A DNA stretch of 64,000 bases from Gillisia lutea (GCF_021568705.1 NZ_JAKGTH010000006.1:682001-746000); one strand, 5' to 3'; positions 25,803-35,906 are shown, numbered from the stretch's first letter. Numbers and translations are program-made. Notes: generated by a model from the sequence alone, not told the origin.

Positions 25803-27383
25803 ATGGCCGAAGTAAATCCTGCTGAAGTTTCAGCAATATTAAAAAAACAGCTTTCAGGTTTTGAAGCAAAAGCTTCTCTAGATGAAGTAGGAACAGTACT
25901 TACCGTAGGTGATGGTATTGCTCGTATTTATGGTTTAGCTAACGCTCAATACGGGGAATTGGTTGAATTCGAAAGTGGATTAGAAGGAATTGTACTTAAC
26001 CTTGAAGAAGACAATGTTGGGGTGGTACTTTTAGGACCTTCTAAAGAAATTAAAGAAGGATCTGTAGCTAAAAGAACGCAGCGTATTGCATCTATTAAGG
26101 TGGGTGAAGGAATTAGCGGAAGGGTAATCGATACTTTAGGAGCTCCTATAGATGGTAAAGGTCCTATTGAAGGAGAAACCTATGATATGCCATTAGACCG
26201 TAAAGCTCCAGGGGTTATTTATCGTGAGCCGGTTACCGAGCCAATGCAAACGGGAATCAAAGCTATTGATGCTATGGTACCAGTTGGTAGAGGACAAAGA
26301 GAGTTGGTTATTGGTGACCGTCAGACAGGTAAAACTGCTGTGTGTATCGATACCATCTTGAATCAAAAAGAATTTTACGATGCCGGAGAACCGGTATATT
26401 GTATATATGTTGCTATTGGGCAAAAAGCTTCTACTGTTGCAGGTATTGCAAAAACATTAGAAGATAAAGGTGCTTTAGCTTATACTACCATTGTGGCTGC
26501 AAACGCATCCGATCCTGCACCAATGCAAGTGTATGCTCCTTTTGCAGGTGCTGCAATTGGTGAGTATTTTAGAGACACTGGTCGTCCTGCGCTTATTGTG
26601 TATGATGATTTATCTAAGCAAGCGGTAGCTTACCGTGAGGTATCTTTATTATTACGTCGTCCACCGGGACGTGAAGCATATCCTGGGGATGTTTTCTTCT
26701 TGCACTCTAGATTATTAGAACGTTCTGCAAAAGTGATAAACAACGATAAGATTGCTTCAGAAATGAATGATCTTCCAGATTCTATTAAGCATTTGGTGAA
26801 AGGTGGTGGTTCTTTAACCGCTTTGCCAATTATCGAAACTCAGGCAGGGGACGTTTCTGCATATATTCCAACCAACGTAATTTCTATTACCGATGGGCAG
26901 ATATTCTTAACTTCCGATTTGTTTAACTCTGGGGTACGTCCTGCAATTAACGTAGGTATCTCGGTATCACGTGTAGGTGGTAACGCTCAGATTAAAGCGA
27001 TGAAGAAAGTGGCCGGTACTCTTAAATTAGACCAGGCACAATATCGTGAATTGGAAGCTTTCGCTAAGTTTGGATCTGATCTTGATGCAGCAACTCTTAA
27101 TGTAATTGAAAGAGGTAAGCGTAACGTAGAAATCTTGAAACAAGCTGAGAATGATCCTTATCCGGTTGAGAATCAAATTGCAATTATTTTTGCTGGTTCT
27201 AAAAACCTTTTAAGAGATGTTCCTGTAGATAGAGTAAAAGAATTCGAAGGGGAATACCTAGAATATCTTAATGTAAAACATCGTGATGTTCTGGATACGC
27301 TTAAGGCCGGAAAATTAACCGATGAAGTTACCGATACTCTAACTGCGGCAGCAAAAGAACTTTCAGCAAAATATAAAGCATAA
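25803..27383 (+). CDS. atpA: ATP synthase F1 subunit alpha
   Basis: Regulatory nucleotide-binding subunit of F1 (526 aa, normal for Bacteroidota). The Walker A motif GDRQTGKTA, the Walker [13 protein letters not shown], and the [21 protein letters not shown] segment are intact, as is the C-terminal helical domain. It is separated from atpG by a 60-bp gap with a strong stem-loop. The gene for the catalytic beta subunit, usually near, is absent from this operon. Confidence 0.98.
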   Translation: MAEVNPAEVSAILKKQLSGFEAKASLDEVGTVLTVGDGIARIYGLANAQYGELVEFESGLEGIVLNLEEDNVGVVLLGPSKEIKEGSVAKRTQRIASIKVGEGISGRVIDTLGAPIDGKGPIEGETYDMPLDRKAPGVIYREPVTEPMQTGIKAIDAMVPVGRGQRELVIGDRQTGKTAVCIDTILNQKEFYDAGEPVYCIYVAIGQKASTVAGIAKTLEDKGALAYTTIVAANASDPAPMQVYAPFAGAAIGEYFRDTGRPALIVYDDLSKQAVAYREVSLLLRRPPGREAYPGDVFFLHSRLLERSAKVINNDKIASEMNDLPDSIKHLVKGGGSLTALPIIETQAGDVSAYIPTNVISITDGQIFLTSDLFNSGVRPAINVGISVSRVGGNAQIKAMKKVAGTLKLDQAQYRELEAFAKFGSDLDAATLNVIERGKRNVEILKQAENDPYPVENQIAIIFAGSKNLLRDVPVDRVKEFEGEYLEYLNVKHRDVLDTLKAGKLTDEVTDTLTAAAKELSAKYKA

Positions 27384-27395
27384 TCATATTTTATC

Positions 27396-27431
27396 ATTGG
27401 GTAGGATTAAAAAATAATCCTACCCAATTTT
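27396..27431 (+). other. Perfect 14-bp stem-loop between atpA and atpG
   Basis: ATTGGGTAGGATTA (27396-27409) pairs fully with 27415-27428 over an AAAAA loop and is followed by a short run of Ts. It could terminate a share of transcripts before atpG or protect the upstream mRNA end. Confidence 0.82.
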
Positions 27432-27443
27432 AAGTACTTACAT

Positions 27444-28304
27444 ATGGCAAACTTAAAAGAATTACGTAGCAGGATTACATCGGTTTCATCAACCATGCAA
27501 ATTACCAGTGCCATGAAAATGGTATCTGCTGCAAAGTTGAGCAGAGCACAGGATGCCATTACTGCAATGCGCCCTTATTCTCAAAAGTTAACAGAATTGC
27601 TTCAAAGCTTAAGTGCAACTCTTGAAGGAGATAGCGGTAGTAAATTTGCTGAACAGCGAGAAGTTAAAAATGTTCTTGTAGTTGCTATTTCTTCTAACAG
27701 AGGTTTGGCCGGTGCCTTTAATACCAATATTATAAAAGGTGTAAAACAGGTGGTTGCTACTAAATACAGCAATAAGAATGTTGAGCTTTTAACTTTAGGA
27801 AAAAAGGCAAACGATGTTTTGGTGAAAGGAGATATGCCTACTCGAAATAATAATGCCATTTATGATCATTTAGATTTTGAGCACGTAGCCGAGATCGCCG
27901 AAGAGTTGATGCAGAGCTTTGTTGATGGTAAGTATGATGAGATCGTATTTGTTTACAACCAATTTGTAAATGCTGCAACTCAAATTGTTACTACAGAGCA
28001 ATTCCTACCTATCCAGCAGTTTGAATCAGAAGGAAATACTACTTTAGATTATATCTTTGAGCCTGAGAAGGAAGAGATCGTAAAAAATCTGATTCCAAAG
28101 TCTTTAAAAATGCAACTTTTCAAAGCCATGAGTGACTCTCTTGCTTCTGAACATGGTGCACGTATGACGGCGATGCACAAGGCCACTGATAATGCTACTG
28201 AACTTAGAAATTCGCTTAAGTTATCTTATAACAAAGCTCGTCAGGCTGCAATTACCAATGAGATCTTAGAGATTGTTGGTGGAGCCGAAGCTTTAAATAA
28301 TTAG
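27444..28304 (+). CDS. atpG: ATP synthase F1 subunit gamma
   Basis: Central rotor shaft of F1, 286 aa. The N-terminal LKELRSRITSVSSTMQITSAM and the C-terminal MTAMHKATDNATELRNSLKL, LSYNKARQAAITNEILEIV coiled-coil helices are the family signatures. It is the last gene of the operon; tandem hairpins and a terminator follow directly, so no atpD or atpC is joined to it here. Confidence 0.97.
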   Translation: MANLKELRSRITSVSSTMQITSAMKMVSAAKLSRAQDAITAMRPYSQKLTELLQSLSATLEGDSGSKFAEQREVKNVLVVAISSNRGLAGAFNTNIIKGVKQVVATKYSNKNVELLTLGKKANDVLVKGDMPTRNNNAIYDHLDFEHVAEIAEELMQSFVDGKYDEIVFVYNQFVNAATQIVTTEQFLPIQQFESEGNTTLDYIFEPEKEEIVKNLIPKSLKMQLFKAMSDSLASEHGARMTAMHKATDNATELRNSLKLSYNKARQAAITNEILEIVGGAEALNN

Positions 28305-28310
28305 ACCTTC

Positions 28311-28333
28311 ACTTCTTAAACTACATAAGAAGT
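28311..28333 (+). other. Hairpin after atpG
   Basis: ACTTCTTA (28311-28318) pairs with TAAGAAGT (28326-28333), immediately before the main terminator; may stabilise the operon's 3' end. Confidence 0.5.
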
Positions 28334-28345
28334 TTATATAATCAT

Positions 28346-28380
28346 AAAAACCCCTTGGTAATACTAAGGGGTTTTTCTTT
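28346..28380 (+). terminator. Rho-independent terminator of the atp operon
   Basis: AAAAACCCCTT (28346-28356) pairs perfectly with AAGGGGTTTTT (28366-28376), followed by CTTT. Ends transcription after atpG. Confidence 0.93.
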
Positions 28381-28425
28381 TGGCACTTATTTTGTTTTAT
28401 CTTGTTGAACCATAAAATATTTGAG

Positions 28426-28875
28426 ATGAAAAATTTATTACTAGTGTGTAGCGCAGTATTGGCTGTAATAATGTTTAGCAGCTGTGCCGGCAATAAAGAT
28501 CTGCAGGAACGTTCTCCTGCGCAATTTGGAGAAGCATATTTCGACGTTCAGGGAAATATAACTACATTCTACCTCCCTGTTAATGCAATTCAAACAGAAC
28601 GCATTAGGTTAGATTCTATTTATTTCAGAAATATGATGGCGCCTTTGGAGAAAGATCCATCTACTCCGGGCCTATATATTGCCAAATTAACAAGTGGAAA
28701 ACGGGATTTCATTATGAGCTCCGATCCCACAGAGGAATATGCTAATAAAATGCCTATAAAATCCGATCTTCCCGATTTCAAAATTCAGGATAATGAAGCT
28801 ATTCTCCTTTTTTCTCAAAATGGGAAATCGAAATATTTTAAGTTGAAAGGTATTAAGGAACGATCTCAGGAATAA
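28426..28875 (+). CDS. Hypothetical lipoprotein
   Basis: A 149-residue exported lipoprotein of unknown function. The ATG at 28426 gives a short signal peptide ending in MFSSC with the lipidated Cys at residue 20; an in-frame TTG at 28402 would add eight residues. The mature part is small and polar with no repeat or catalytic motif that I can name. It is isolated between the atp terminator and the flippase gene (74 bp), perhaps transcribed with the latter. Confidence 0.72.
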   Translation: MKNLLLVCSAVLAVIMFSSCAGNKDLQERSPAQFGEAYFDVQGNITTFYLPVNAIQTERIRLDSIYFRNMMAPLEKDPSTPGLYIAKLTSGKRDFIMSSDPTEEYANKMPIKSDLPDFKIQDNEAILLFSQNGKSKYFKLKGIKERSQE

Positions 28876-28949
28876 ATCCTAAATTTTAGATACGGTTTAA
28901 GGAATTTAGCCGATTAATTAGGATATTTATGCTTTAAACCCGCCTTCAT

Positions 28950-30407
28950 TTGAGTAGCCTTAAAAGACTTTTTCAGCAAACATTTATATATGGTTTAGCA
29001 ACAGTACTGCCAAGAATGCTGAGCTTCCTTTTGGTTCCATTATATACTGATGTCTTACCGGTAAAAGAATATGGAGAAGTGTCTATTATTTTTTCGTGGA
29101 TCGTACTATTTAATGTACTCCTGGCCTATGGAATGGAAACCGCATTTTTCCGATTTTTTCATAAGGAGAAAGACAAAGGAGCGGTAGTTTCTACTTCTAC
29201 GATTTCTCTAATTGTTTCTACATTGGTTTTTCTTGTGGCAGCCTTTGGGTTTAGAGAAAATTTAGCCCTAATCTCCGGTATAGACATAGAATATATTACT
29301 TATACCATCCTCGTGCTGGTTCTTGATGCCTTAGTAATTATACCTTTTGCCTGGCTAAGGGCTAATGAGCAGCCTATGAGGTATGCGATTATCAAGATCC
29401 TTAATGTAGTCGTTAATTTAGGTTTAAATGTTTTCCTATTGCTGCTGTTGCCTAAATTGGCAAAAAGTGGAAGCGATGTATGGAATCATCTTTATGAACC
29501 CGGTAATGAAATAGCGTACATCTTTATTTCAATGTTAATAGCGAGTGTATTTACATTTTTAGTGATGTTGCCTTTCTATTTCAAAATACGTTTCAGCTTT
29601 AATACCAAACTATGGAAGGAGATGATTCAGTATGCTTATCCGGTATTATTTGCTGGAATTGCCTTCGCTATCAATGAGACATTCGATAGAATTTTATTAG
29701 ACTGGTTACTGCCTGCAGATATTGCTGAAATTGAAGTAGGAGCGTATACAGCATGTTATAAGTTAGCAATATTTATGACCCTCTTCGCTACAGCCTTTAG
29801 AATGGGGATTGAACCTTTTTTCTTTAGCCAAGCATCCAATAAGAATGCTCCCGAAACCTATGCCCTTATTACAAGGTATTTTGTAGCTTTTGGATCGATA
29901 ATACTCATTACCGTAGTAGTTTTTTCTGATCTTTTAAAAGAATTATTGATTAGAGATCCCGGCTATTGGGAGGCCATGAAAATTGTTCCGTTAATCTTGC
30001 TGGCTAATTTCTGCTTAGGGATTTATCATAACTTATCTGTTTGGTATAAGATTACCGACAGAACAAGTTTTGGGGCTTACATCTCTATTGTGGGAGCTGT
30101 AATAACATTAGTTATCAATTTTATACTCATTCCTAAAATGAGTTATATGGGCTCAGCAATTGCTACGGTAAGTGCCTATGGAACGATGATGTTGCTTTCA
30201 TATATTTTAGGACAGAAGTATTTTCCAATACCTTATAATTTAAAGAAAATGAGCTTATATTTTCTGGGCTCCATTTTATTTTCCGGACTTTCGTTTTACG
30301 TTTTTTCCGACAATTATTTTATTAAAATAGGCCTATGGCTTGGATTTATATTTTTGATCTTTGTAAACGAAAAAACAGCGCTTAAACTGATAATTTTAAA
30401 GAAATGA
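28950..30407 (+). CDS. Wzx-type oligosaccharide flippase
   Basis: Polytopic membrane protein of the MATE/MOP superfamily (485 aa) that likely moves lipid-linked glycans across the inner membrane. The family opening [20 protein letters not shown] and [19 protein letters not shown] are clear, with about 12 to 14 hydrophobic helices after them. The start is a TTG at 28950; no ATG precedes the conserved N-terminus. The stop overlaps the dut start (ATGA), so the two are coupled. Confidence 0.88.
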   Translation: MSSLKRLFQQTFIYGLATVLPRMLSFLLVPLYTDVLPVKEYGEVSIIFSWIVLFNVLLAYGMETAFFRFFHKEKDKGAVVSTSTISLIVSTLVFLVAAFGFRENLALISGIDIEYITYTILVLVLDALVIIPFAWLRANEQPMRYAIIKILNVVVNLGLNVFLLLLLPKLAKSGSDVWNHLYEPGNEIAYIFISMLIASVFTFLVMLPFYFKIRFSFNTKLWKEMIQYAYPVLFAGIAFAINETFDRILLDWLLPADIAEIEVGAYTACYKLAIFMTLFATAFRMGIEPFFFSQASNKNAPETYALITRYFVAFGSIILITVVVFSDLLKELLIRDPGYWEAMKIVPLILLANFCLGIYHNLSVWYKITDRTSFGAYISIVGAVITLVINFILIPKMSYMGSAIATVSAYGTMMLLSYILGQKYFPIPYNLKKMSLYFLGSILFSGLSFYVFSDNYFIKIGLWLGFIFLIFVNEKTALKLIILKK

Positions 30408-30838
30408 CAATAAAGATAATTAATAAGTCTTCCCACGATTTACCGCATTATGCTACACTAGCTTCAGCGGGAATGGACCTGCGTGCCAATATTCCAGAAG
30501 CAATTACGTTAAAACCCTTAGAGCGTGCCATTGTTAAAACTGGCTTATTTATTGAATTACCGGTAGGTTATGAGGCCCAGGTAAGACCAAGAAGTGGTTT
30601 AGCTGCTAAAAACGGAATAACCGTACTCAACGCTCCTGGGACCATCGATGCCGATTATAGAGGGGAAATAGGAGTGATCTTAGTGAATCTTTCTAATGAC
30701 GAATTTATAGTTGAAAATGGAGAGCGGGTAGCACAATTGGTAATTGCCAAACATGAACATATTTCTTGGGAAGAGGTAGATGTTTTAGATGAAACTAGTA
30801 GAGGAGCAGGCGGTTTTGGCAGTACCGGAAGCAAATAA
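30404..30838 (+). CDS. dut: dUTP diphosphatase
   Basis: Trimeric dUTPase that hydrolyses dUTP to dUMP, preventing uracil in DNA and supplying thymidylate synthesis. The 144-residue protein has all five motifs: [50 protein letters not shown] and the C-terminal [11 protein letters not shown]. It overlaps the flippase gene by 4 bp. Confidence 0.97.
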   Translation: MTIKIINKSSHDLPHYATLASAGMDLRANIPEAITLKPLERAIVKTGLFIELPVGYEAQVRPRSGLAAKNGITVLNAPGTIDADYRGEIGVILVNLSNDEFIVENGERVAQLVIAKHEHISWEEVDVLDETSRGAGGFGSTGSK

Positions 30839-30917
30839 TTGAAGAATAAATTTTTAATGAAGAGCAAATCTCTTTCTGGCATTCATGGGGGAGGTTTCAT
30901 AATAAATAATAGTTAAG

Positions 30918-31928
30918 ATGAAGATAATAGTACCAATGGCCGGTCGCGGTTCAAGATTACGTCCACACACTTTAACAGTTCCAAAACCTCTTATTCCTAT
31001 TGCAGGAAAACCAATCGTACACCGTTTGGTGGAAGATATTGCCAAGGTGTTGGATGAGAAAGTGGAGGAAGTAGCCTTTATAATCGGTCAGGATTTTGGA
31101 GAGAAGGTGGAGAAAGATCTTCTGGAGATAGCTCAAAAAATGGGTGCTAAAGGAACCATTTATTACCAGGATAAACCTCTTGGAACTGGGCATGCTATAA
31201 TGTGTGCTAAAGATTCTTTAGAAGGACCTGCAGTAATTGCTTATGCTGATACCCTTTTTAAGGCCGATTTTACTTTAGATAAAGATGCTGATGCCGTAAT
31301 TTGGGTGAAACAAGTGGAAAATCCAAGTGCCTACGGGGTGGTTAAGTTGAATGATAAAAATCAGATCACCGATTTAGTAGAGAAACCTGAAGATTTCGTT
31401 TCAGATCTTGCTGTAATTGGAATCTATTATTTTAAAGACGTCGCGGTTTTAAAAGGAGAACTTCAAAATGTATTAGATCAAAATATCATTCGTGGAGGAG
31501 AGTATCAAATAAATGATGGTATTGAGGCCATGAAACAGAAGGGTAAGATCTTTGTTCCGGGACAGGTAGATGAATGGATGGACTGCGGGAATAAGAATGT
31601 TACCGTGGAAACCAATGGTAGAATGCTCAGTTTCCTTCATCAGGATGGAGAAAAGCTGATTGCCGATTCTGTAAAGATCATCAATTCTGAAATCACCGAA
31701 CCTTGTTTTATTGGTGAGAATGTAGAATTAGTGAATGCAAAAATAGGCCCTAATGTATCTATAGGAAATGGGTGTAAGATCACCGATGCAACTATCAAGA
31801 ATAGTCTTATTCAAAATGAATCGGTAGTAAAAAATGCCAAACTGGATAACGCCATGATTGGGAGTCACGCAAAATTTGATGGTAATTTTACTCAAATTAG
31901 TATTGGAGATTACTCTGTGTTAGAATAA
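30918..31928 (+). CDS. Sugar-phosphate nucleotidyltransferase with left-handed beta-helix tail
   Basis: Two-domain enzyme of 336 aa that activates a sugar phosphate to an NDP-sugar. The N-terminal GT-A-like domain begins MKIIVPMAGRGSRLRPHTLT with VPKPLIPIAGKPI, and has IAYADTLF and DEWMDCGN. Residues from about 250 on form hexapeptide repeats (IGENVELVNAKIGPNVSIGN). The opening resembles glucose-1-phosphate thymidylyl/uridylyltransferases, so it may supply dTDP- or UDP-sugars for the glycan genes elsewhere in the window; substrate is not settled by sequence. Confidence 0.85.
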   Translation: MKIIVPMAGRGSRLRPHTLTVPKPLIPIAGKPIVHRLVEDIAKVLDEKVEEVAFIIGQDFGEKVEKDLLEIAQKMGAKGTIYYQDKPLGTGHAIMCAKDSLEGPAVIAYADTLFKADFTLDKDADAVIWVKQVENPSAYGVVKLNDKNQITDLVEKPEDFVSDLAVIGIYYFKDVAVLKGELQNVLDQNIIRGGEYQINDGIEAMKQKGKIFVPGQVDEWMDCGNKNVTVETNGRMLSFLHQDGEKLIADSVKIINSEITEPCFIGENVELVNAKIGPNVSIGNGCKITDATIKNSLIQNESVVKNAKLDNAMIGSHAKFDGNFTQISIGDYSVLE

Positions 31929-31974
31929 GCGCTCATATTACAGGCATTAAAAATGCTTAATAGCTTCAGAAAAG

Positions 31975-33342
31975 ATGAAAATTAACCTGTTTTGCATCAT
32001 ATTAACTATCCTCTTTTCCTCTGCTGTAATGGCACAGGAAGGGCAGCATAGTTTACATGAGGTTAGTCAGGATGATCTGGGGAATGTTAGTGATGAGTTT
32101 CAGGAATATTTTTTTGAAGCCTTAAAACAGAAAGCAATTGAGAATTACGAAAAAGCAATCACCGCATTGGAGGTTTGTAAGCAATTACAGCCGGAAAATG
32201 CGGTAATCTTTTTTGAATTGGGAAAGAATTATAAGCTGTTAAAACAATTTGATGCAGCAGCCCATAATCTTCAACAAGCCAATAGATTAGATTCTAATAA
32301 CCAATGGATAATGGCAGAATTGCTGGATATTTATTATTTGAATAAACAATATGCCCCCGCTATTATCATTGCGAAAAGATTAATTCCTTTTAATCTTGAT
32401 TATAACGATAAACTCGCAGCGCTTTATTTGGAAACCAGGCAGTACGATGAACTAATTATCTTATTGGATAGTCTTGATTCAAAATGGGGGATTAATGAAT
32501 ACAGAACAAATTTACGGCAGCAAATATATGCGCTTACAAATAACACTTCTGCTCAAATTGAAACTCTGAAAACAGCCATTGCGGCCTCTCCCGAAAACGA
32601 AAGCAATTACCTTAATTTGATCTTCGTTTACAGCGAACAGGGAATGATAAAAGAGGCTTTTGAAGCTGCCGAGCAGATGAGGAAGGCCTTTCCTTCATCA
32701 AAAGTGGTGCATTTGGCTTTATATAAGTTTTATTTAGATTCTAATAAAACGGGGCAGGCGGTAAATTCAATGAAATTAGTATTGGCAGCAGAAGAAATTG
32801 ATGCCGACTCAAAGTTTAAGGTATTAAATGATTTTCTTCAATTTGTAAACACCCACCCGGGTTATGAAGATGAGCTAAAACAAGTGGCAGCTATCTTTTC
32901 GGAAAAGGAAAATAAACCAGAGATCTATCAAAGATTTGGCGAATACTATATCCTTAGAAATGAAAAAGAAAAAGCTATCTCCTATTTTGAAATGGGTCTG
33001 GAGAAAGATCCAGCTAATTATGATCTATTAAAAAACACTCTGCTCTTATGTTTGGAGCTTAACAGGATATCTGAGGTAAATAAAATAAGTAAGGCTGCTC
33101 TAGAATTGTACCCTGCACAACCTTTATTATATCTTATTCGAGGTGCCGCATTAAATAAGATGCAGTCGTACGAAGAGGCAGAAGAAATACTTACATTTGG
33201 CGTTGATTATATTATAGAAGATGTTAATATGAGCATCGATTTCTATGAACAACTGCTGTTAGCAGGTATTGGCTTAAAAAATGATATTAAAATAAATGAA
33301 TACAAAGAGAAGCTGAATTCATTTAAACAAAATAAGAATTAA
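31975..33342 (+). CDS. Periplasmic TPR-repeat protein
   Basis: A 455-residue secreted protein with a signal peptide (MKINLFCIILTILFSSAVMAQ) and roughly ten tetratricopeptide-like repeats, for example KAITALEVCKQLQPENAVIFF and EKAISYFEMGLEKDPANYDLL. TPR arrays scaffold protein complexes. It directly abuts the DUF4292 lipoprotein gene (stop and ATG adjacent), which in turn overlaps envC, so the three genes form one unit; a joint role in envelope assembly is inferred. Confidence 0.85.
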   Translation: MKINLFCIILTILFSSAVMAQEGQHSLHEVSQDDLGNVSDEFQEYFFEALKQKAIENYEKAITALEVCKQLQPENAVIFFELGKNYKLLKQFDAAAHNLQQANRLDSNNQWIMAELLDIYYLNKQYAPAIIIAKRLIPFNLDYNDKLAALYLETRQYDELIILLDSLDSKWGINEYRTNLRQQIYALTNNTSAQIETLKTAIAASPENESNYLNLIFVYSEQGMIKEAFEAAEQMRKAFPSSKVVHLALYKFYLDSNKTGQAVNSMKLVLAAEEIDADSKFKVLNDFLQFVNTHPGYEDELKQVAAIFSEKENKPEIYQRFGEYYILRNEKEKAISYFEMGLEKDPANYDLLKNTLLLCLELNRISEVNKISKAALELYPAQPLLYLIRGAALNKMQSYEEAEEILTFGVDYIIEDVNMSIDFYEQLLLAGIGLKNDIKINEYKEKLNSFKQNKN

Positions 33343-34110
33343 ATGCAGAAGAAATTAATTGTTATTATAAGCGCTGTAATGCTATTAGCGGCATGTAGCG
33401 GTAAGAAAAAAGTTCTTGAAATTGAAGACGCAGCCACTTCTAAAGTGGTGTCTGAGCATTACCGGAATGAACTTTATTTTAAAACACTTAATAGCAGGTT
33501 ACGATTAAAGTATCAGGATGAAGAAAGAACTCAATCGGTGACTGTGAGTTTTCGAATGAAAAAGGATAGTGCTATCTGGATGAGTGCCCAATTATTGGGT
33601 ATTCCGTTGGCTAAGGCTTTAATTACTAAAGACCGAGTAAGTTACTATGAGAAAATTGGTAAAACTTATTTTGATGGCGACTTCAGCCTTGTTAGCAAAT
33701 GGCTGGGCACGCCGTTAGATTATGATAAACTGCAAAATTTATTAATTGGTCAGAGTATTTACGATTTGCGAACCGATAAGTATAAATTGACAGAATCTAC
33801 CCAAGGCTATCAATTGGAACCCGTAAATACCATGGAAGCCATTAAAAAGTTATTTTTATTGGATGCAGGGAGTTACAAGGCACTGGCTCAGCAGTTATCA
33901 CAGGAAAAGGAGAACAGAAGTGTTACCGTTACCTATCCCAAATATCAAACGGTGGGCAACCAGCGCATGCCCGAGGAGATTAAGATCAATGCAAATGATG
34001 GCCCTAAAAATACCCAAATTGAAATTAATTACCGTACTGTCAGTTTTGATGAACAGGTAAGTTTTCCTTTTGAAATCCCTTCAGGTTATGATGAAATTGA
34101 AATTGAATAA
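33343..34110 (+). CDS. DUF4292 lipoprotein, LolB-like candidate
   Basis: A 255-residue lipoprotein with lipobox VMLLAAC (Cys18). The mature part is rich in beta-strand pattern: FKTLNSRLRLKYQDEERTQS, DSAIWMSAQLLGIPLAKALI and ISYYEKIG-like strands recall LolA/LolB, the concave half-barrels that carry or insert outer-membrane lipoproteins. I match it to DUF4292 from memory; LolB function is an inference from strand pattern and lipid anchor. It starts on the base after the TPR gene's stop and its stop codon shares one base with envC. Confidence 0.75.
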   Translation: MQKKLIVIISAVMLLAACSGKKKVLEIEDAATSKVVSEHYRNELYFKTLNSRLRLKYQDEERTQSVTVSFRMKKDSAIWMSAQLLGIPLAKALITKDRVSYYEKIGKTYFDGDFSLVSKWLGTPLDYDKLQNLLIGQSIYDLRTDKYKLTESTQGYQLEPVNTMEAIKKLFLLDAGSYKALAQQLSQEKENRSVTVTYPKYQTVGNQRMPEEIKINANDGPKNTQIEINYRTVSFDEQVSFPFEIPSGYDEIEIE

Positions 34111-35333
34111 TGAGATTTAGATCAATTGCACCCCGACTAATTATCTTGACACTTCTTTTTCTAGGAAGTGGAAACATGTTTGCACAAAAAACAAAGGAAG
34201 ACCTTGAGCAACGGCGTATTGAGCTTAGAGAAGAGATCAAGAGGATAAATAGCCTGAGAAGCTCTAATAAACAGCGTGAAAAATCGGTGCTTACCGAGGT
34301 GGAAGATCTGGATAGACAAATAAAGGCCACAGAGAACTTACTGAAAGTTACTAACCAGCAGGCTAATTTGCTTACCAGAGACATTAATTCTAACACCAAC
34401 AAGATCCAAAAGTTGCGCAAAGAATTGGAGAAGCTTAAAGAGGATTATGGGCAAATGATCGAAAAATCCTATAAAAGTAAATCACAGCAAAGTAGGATCA
34501 TGTTCCTTTTGTCTTCCCAAAGCTTTTTACAGGCCTATAAGCGCCTTCAATACATGAAACAGTACGCGAACTACCGGAAGCAGCAGGGAGACGAAATAAA
34601 GCTTCGCACAGAAGAGTTACAGACTTTAAATACCAACTTGCTTCAACAGAAAAAAGTAAAAGAGAAGTTGATTGCAGAAAATAGGATAACTAGAAATCAA
34701 TTAGGGAAAAATAAAGAGGCGCAACAGGTGCTTATGAAGAGTATTCGTGCCAAGGAAGGAGAGTTTGCTTCACAAATCAAGAAAAAACAACAGGAGATCA
34801 ATAATATTGATAAGCAAATTGATGAGATCATCCGGGCTTCTATTGCCAAAAGCAATAAAGAGAGCGGTTCTACTTCCAGAGATGTCTACGAGCTTACTCC
34901 TGCAGCCAAAGCTTTAGCTGCCAATTTTGCGAGTAATAAGGGGAAATTACCTTGGCCTGTACGATCGGGAGTGGTGACAACCAGATTTGGAACTCAGCCT
35001 CATCCTATTGTAAAATCGATTACTATCAATAGCAATGGCGTACGTATAGAAACCGATAAAGGAGGAAATGCGAAAGCTATTTTTGGAGGAACAGTTAGTG
35101 AGGTACAGGCAGTAAAAGGAGCTAATAAAGCTGTTATGGTACGGCATGGAGATTATATCACCATTTATAACAACTTATCTAAAGTGTTTGTTACCAAAGG
35201 AGATGTGGTTTCTTTAGGTCAGGATTTAGGGGAAGTCGCCACCAGTAGTAGTTCCGGTAAAACTACTTTGTATTTTATGATGTACAAGAATATGGAAAAA
35301 CTCGATCCGGCAGACTGGGTCTTGAAGATGTAA
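34110..35333 (+). CDS. EnvC-like murein hydrolase activator (degenerate M23)
   Basis: A 407-residue exported protein: signal peptide (LIILTLLFLGSGNMFAQ), a long coiled coil at about residues 25-255 rich in Glu, Lys and Gln, then a LytM/M23-type domain. The zinc ligands are lost: the usual HxGxD is SNGVRIE and the HxH site is TLYF, so it should not be a peptidase. This layout is that of EnvC, which activates amidases at the septum (family knowledge). Its ATG overlaps the stop of the DUF4292 gene; a strong terminator follows. Confidence 0.9.
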   Translation: MRFRSIAPRLIILTLLFLGSGNMFAQKTKEDLEQRRIELREEIKRINSLRSSNKQREKSVLTEVEDLDRQIKATENLLKVTNQQANLLTRDINSNTNKIQKLRKELEKLKEDYGQMIEKSYKSKSQQSRIMFLLSSQSFLQAYKRLQYMKQYANYRKQQGDEIKLRTEELQTLNTNLLQQKKVKEKLIAENRITRNQLGKNKEAQQVLMKSIRAKEGEFASQIKKKQQEINNIDKQIDEIIRASIAKSNKESGSTSRDVYELTPAAKALAANFASNKGKLPWPVRSGVVTTRFGTQPHPIVKSITINSNGVRIETDKGGNAKAIFGGTVSEVQAVKGANKAVMVRHGDYITIYNNLSKVFVTKGDVVSLGQDLGEVATSSSSGKTTLYFMMYKNMEKLDPADWVLKM

Positions 35334-35340
35334 ATAAAAA

Positions 35341-35371
35341 AAAACTCCTGAATATTTCAGGAGTTTTTTTT
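35341..35371. terminator. Bidirectional Rho-independent terminator
   Basis: AAAACTCCTGAA (35341-35352) pairs with TTCAGGAGTTTT (35356-35367) over a TAT loop, with A-run before and T-run after. It separates the convergent envC and thioesterase genes. Confidence 0.92.
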
Positions 35372-35393
35372 GATATAATGTAATTAGTTGCTC

Positions 35394-35906
35394 TTATTCT
35401 GTAAATAAAGCTTTTAATTCGGTAGCATCATTGGGTTTCATTTTTCCGGCAAGTACCAGACTTAATTGTTTTCTTCGTAATGCCGCCTGAAAACGATCTT
35501 TTTCTAATTGTGTTTCTGGATCTAATGCCGGAACTATTACAGGTGTTCCTGTTTCATCGACAGCTACAAAGGTATAAATAGCTTCATTTGCTTTGGTTCG
35601 TTTTCCGCTTTCTCTGTCTTCTACCCAAACATCTATATATATTTCCATAGAACTCTTGAAGGCTCTGGAAACAGCGGCTTCAACAGTTACAACACTTCCT
35701 ACCGGAATTGCTTTATTAAAGGCTACGTGGTTTACAGAGGCCGTAACCACGATCCTGCGGCTATGACGTCTTGCAGCAATACTGGCTGCACGATCCATTC
35801 TAGCCAGCAATTCTCCGCCAAAAAGGTTATTTAGAGGATTGGTTTCACTTGGTAGAACCAGGTCGGTTAGTATAGTACGGGATTCTTTTGGGTTTTTCGA
35901 TTGCAT
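35394..35906 (-). CDS. Acyl-CoA thioesterase (hotdog fold)
   Basis: Cytosolic hydrolase releasing CoA from acyl-CoA, 170 aa, of the YciA/ACOT group. The typical strand-helix-strand start LVLPSETNPLNNLFGGELLARMDRAASIAARRH is present, with the catalytic Asn/Asp region, then ASVNHVAFNKAIPVGSVV and YTFVAVDETG. It is a single-gene unit on the minus strand with a near-consensus promoter that contains an inverted repeat. Confidence 0.92.
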   Translation of the reverse strand: MQSKNPKESRTILTDLVLPSETNPLNNLFGGELLARMDRAASIAARRHSRRIVVTASVNHVAFNKAIPVGSVVTVEAAVSRAFKSSMEIYIDVWVEDRESGKRTKANEAIYTFVAVDETGTPVIVPALDPETQLEKDRFQAALRRKQLSLVLAGKMKPNDATELKALFTE

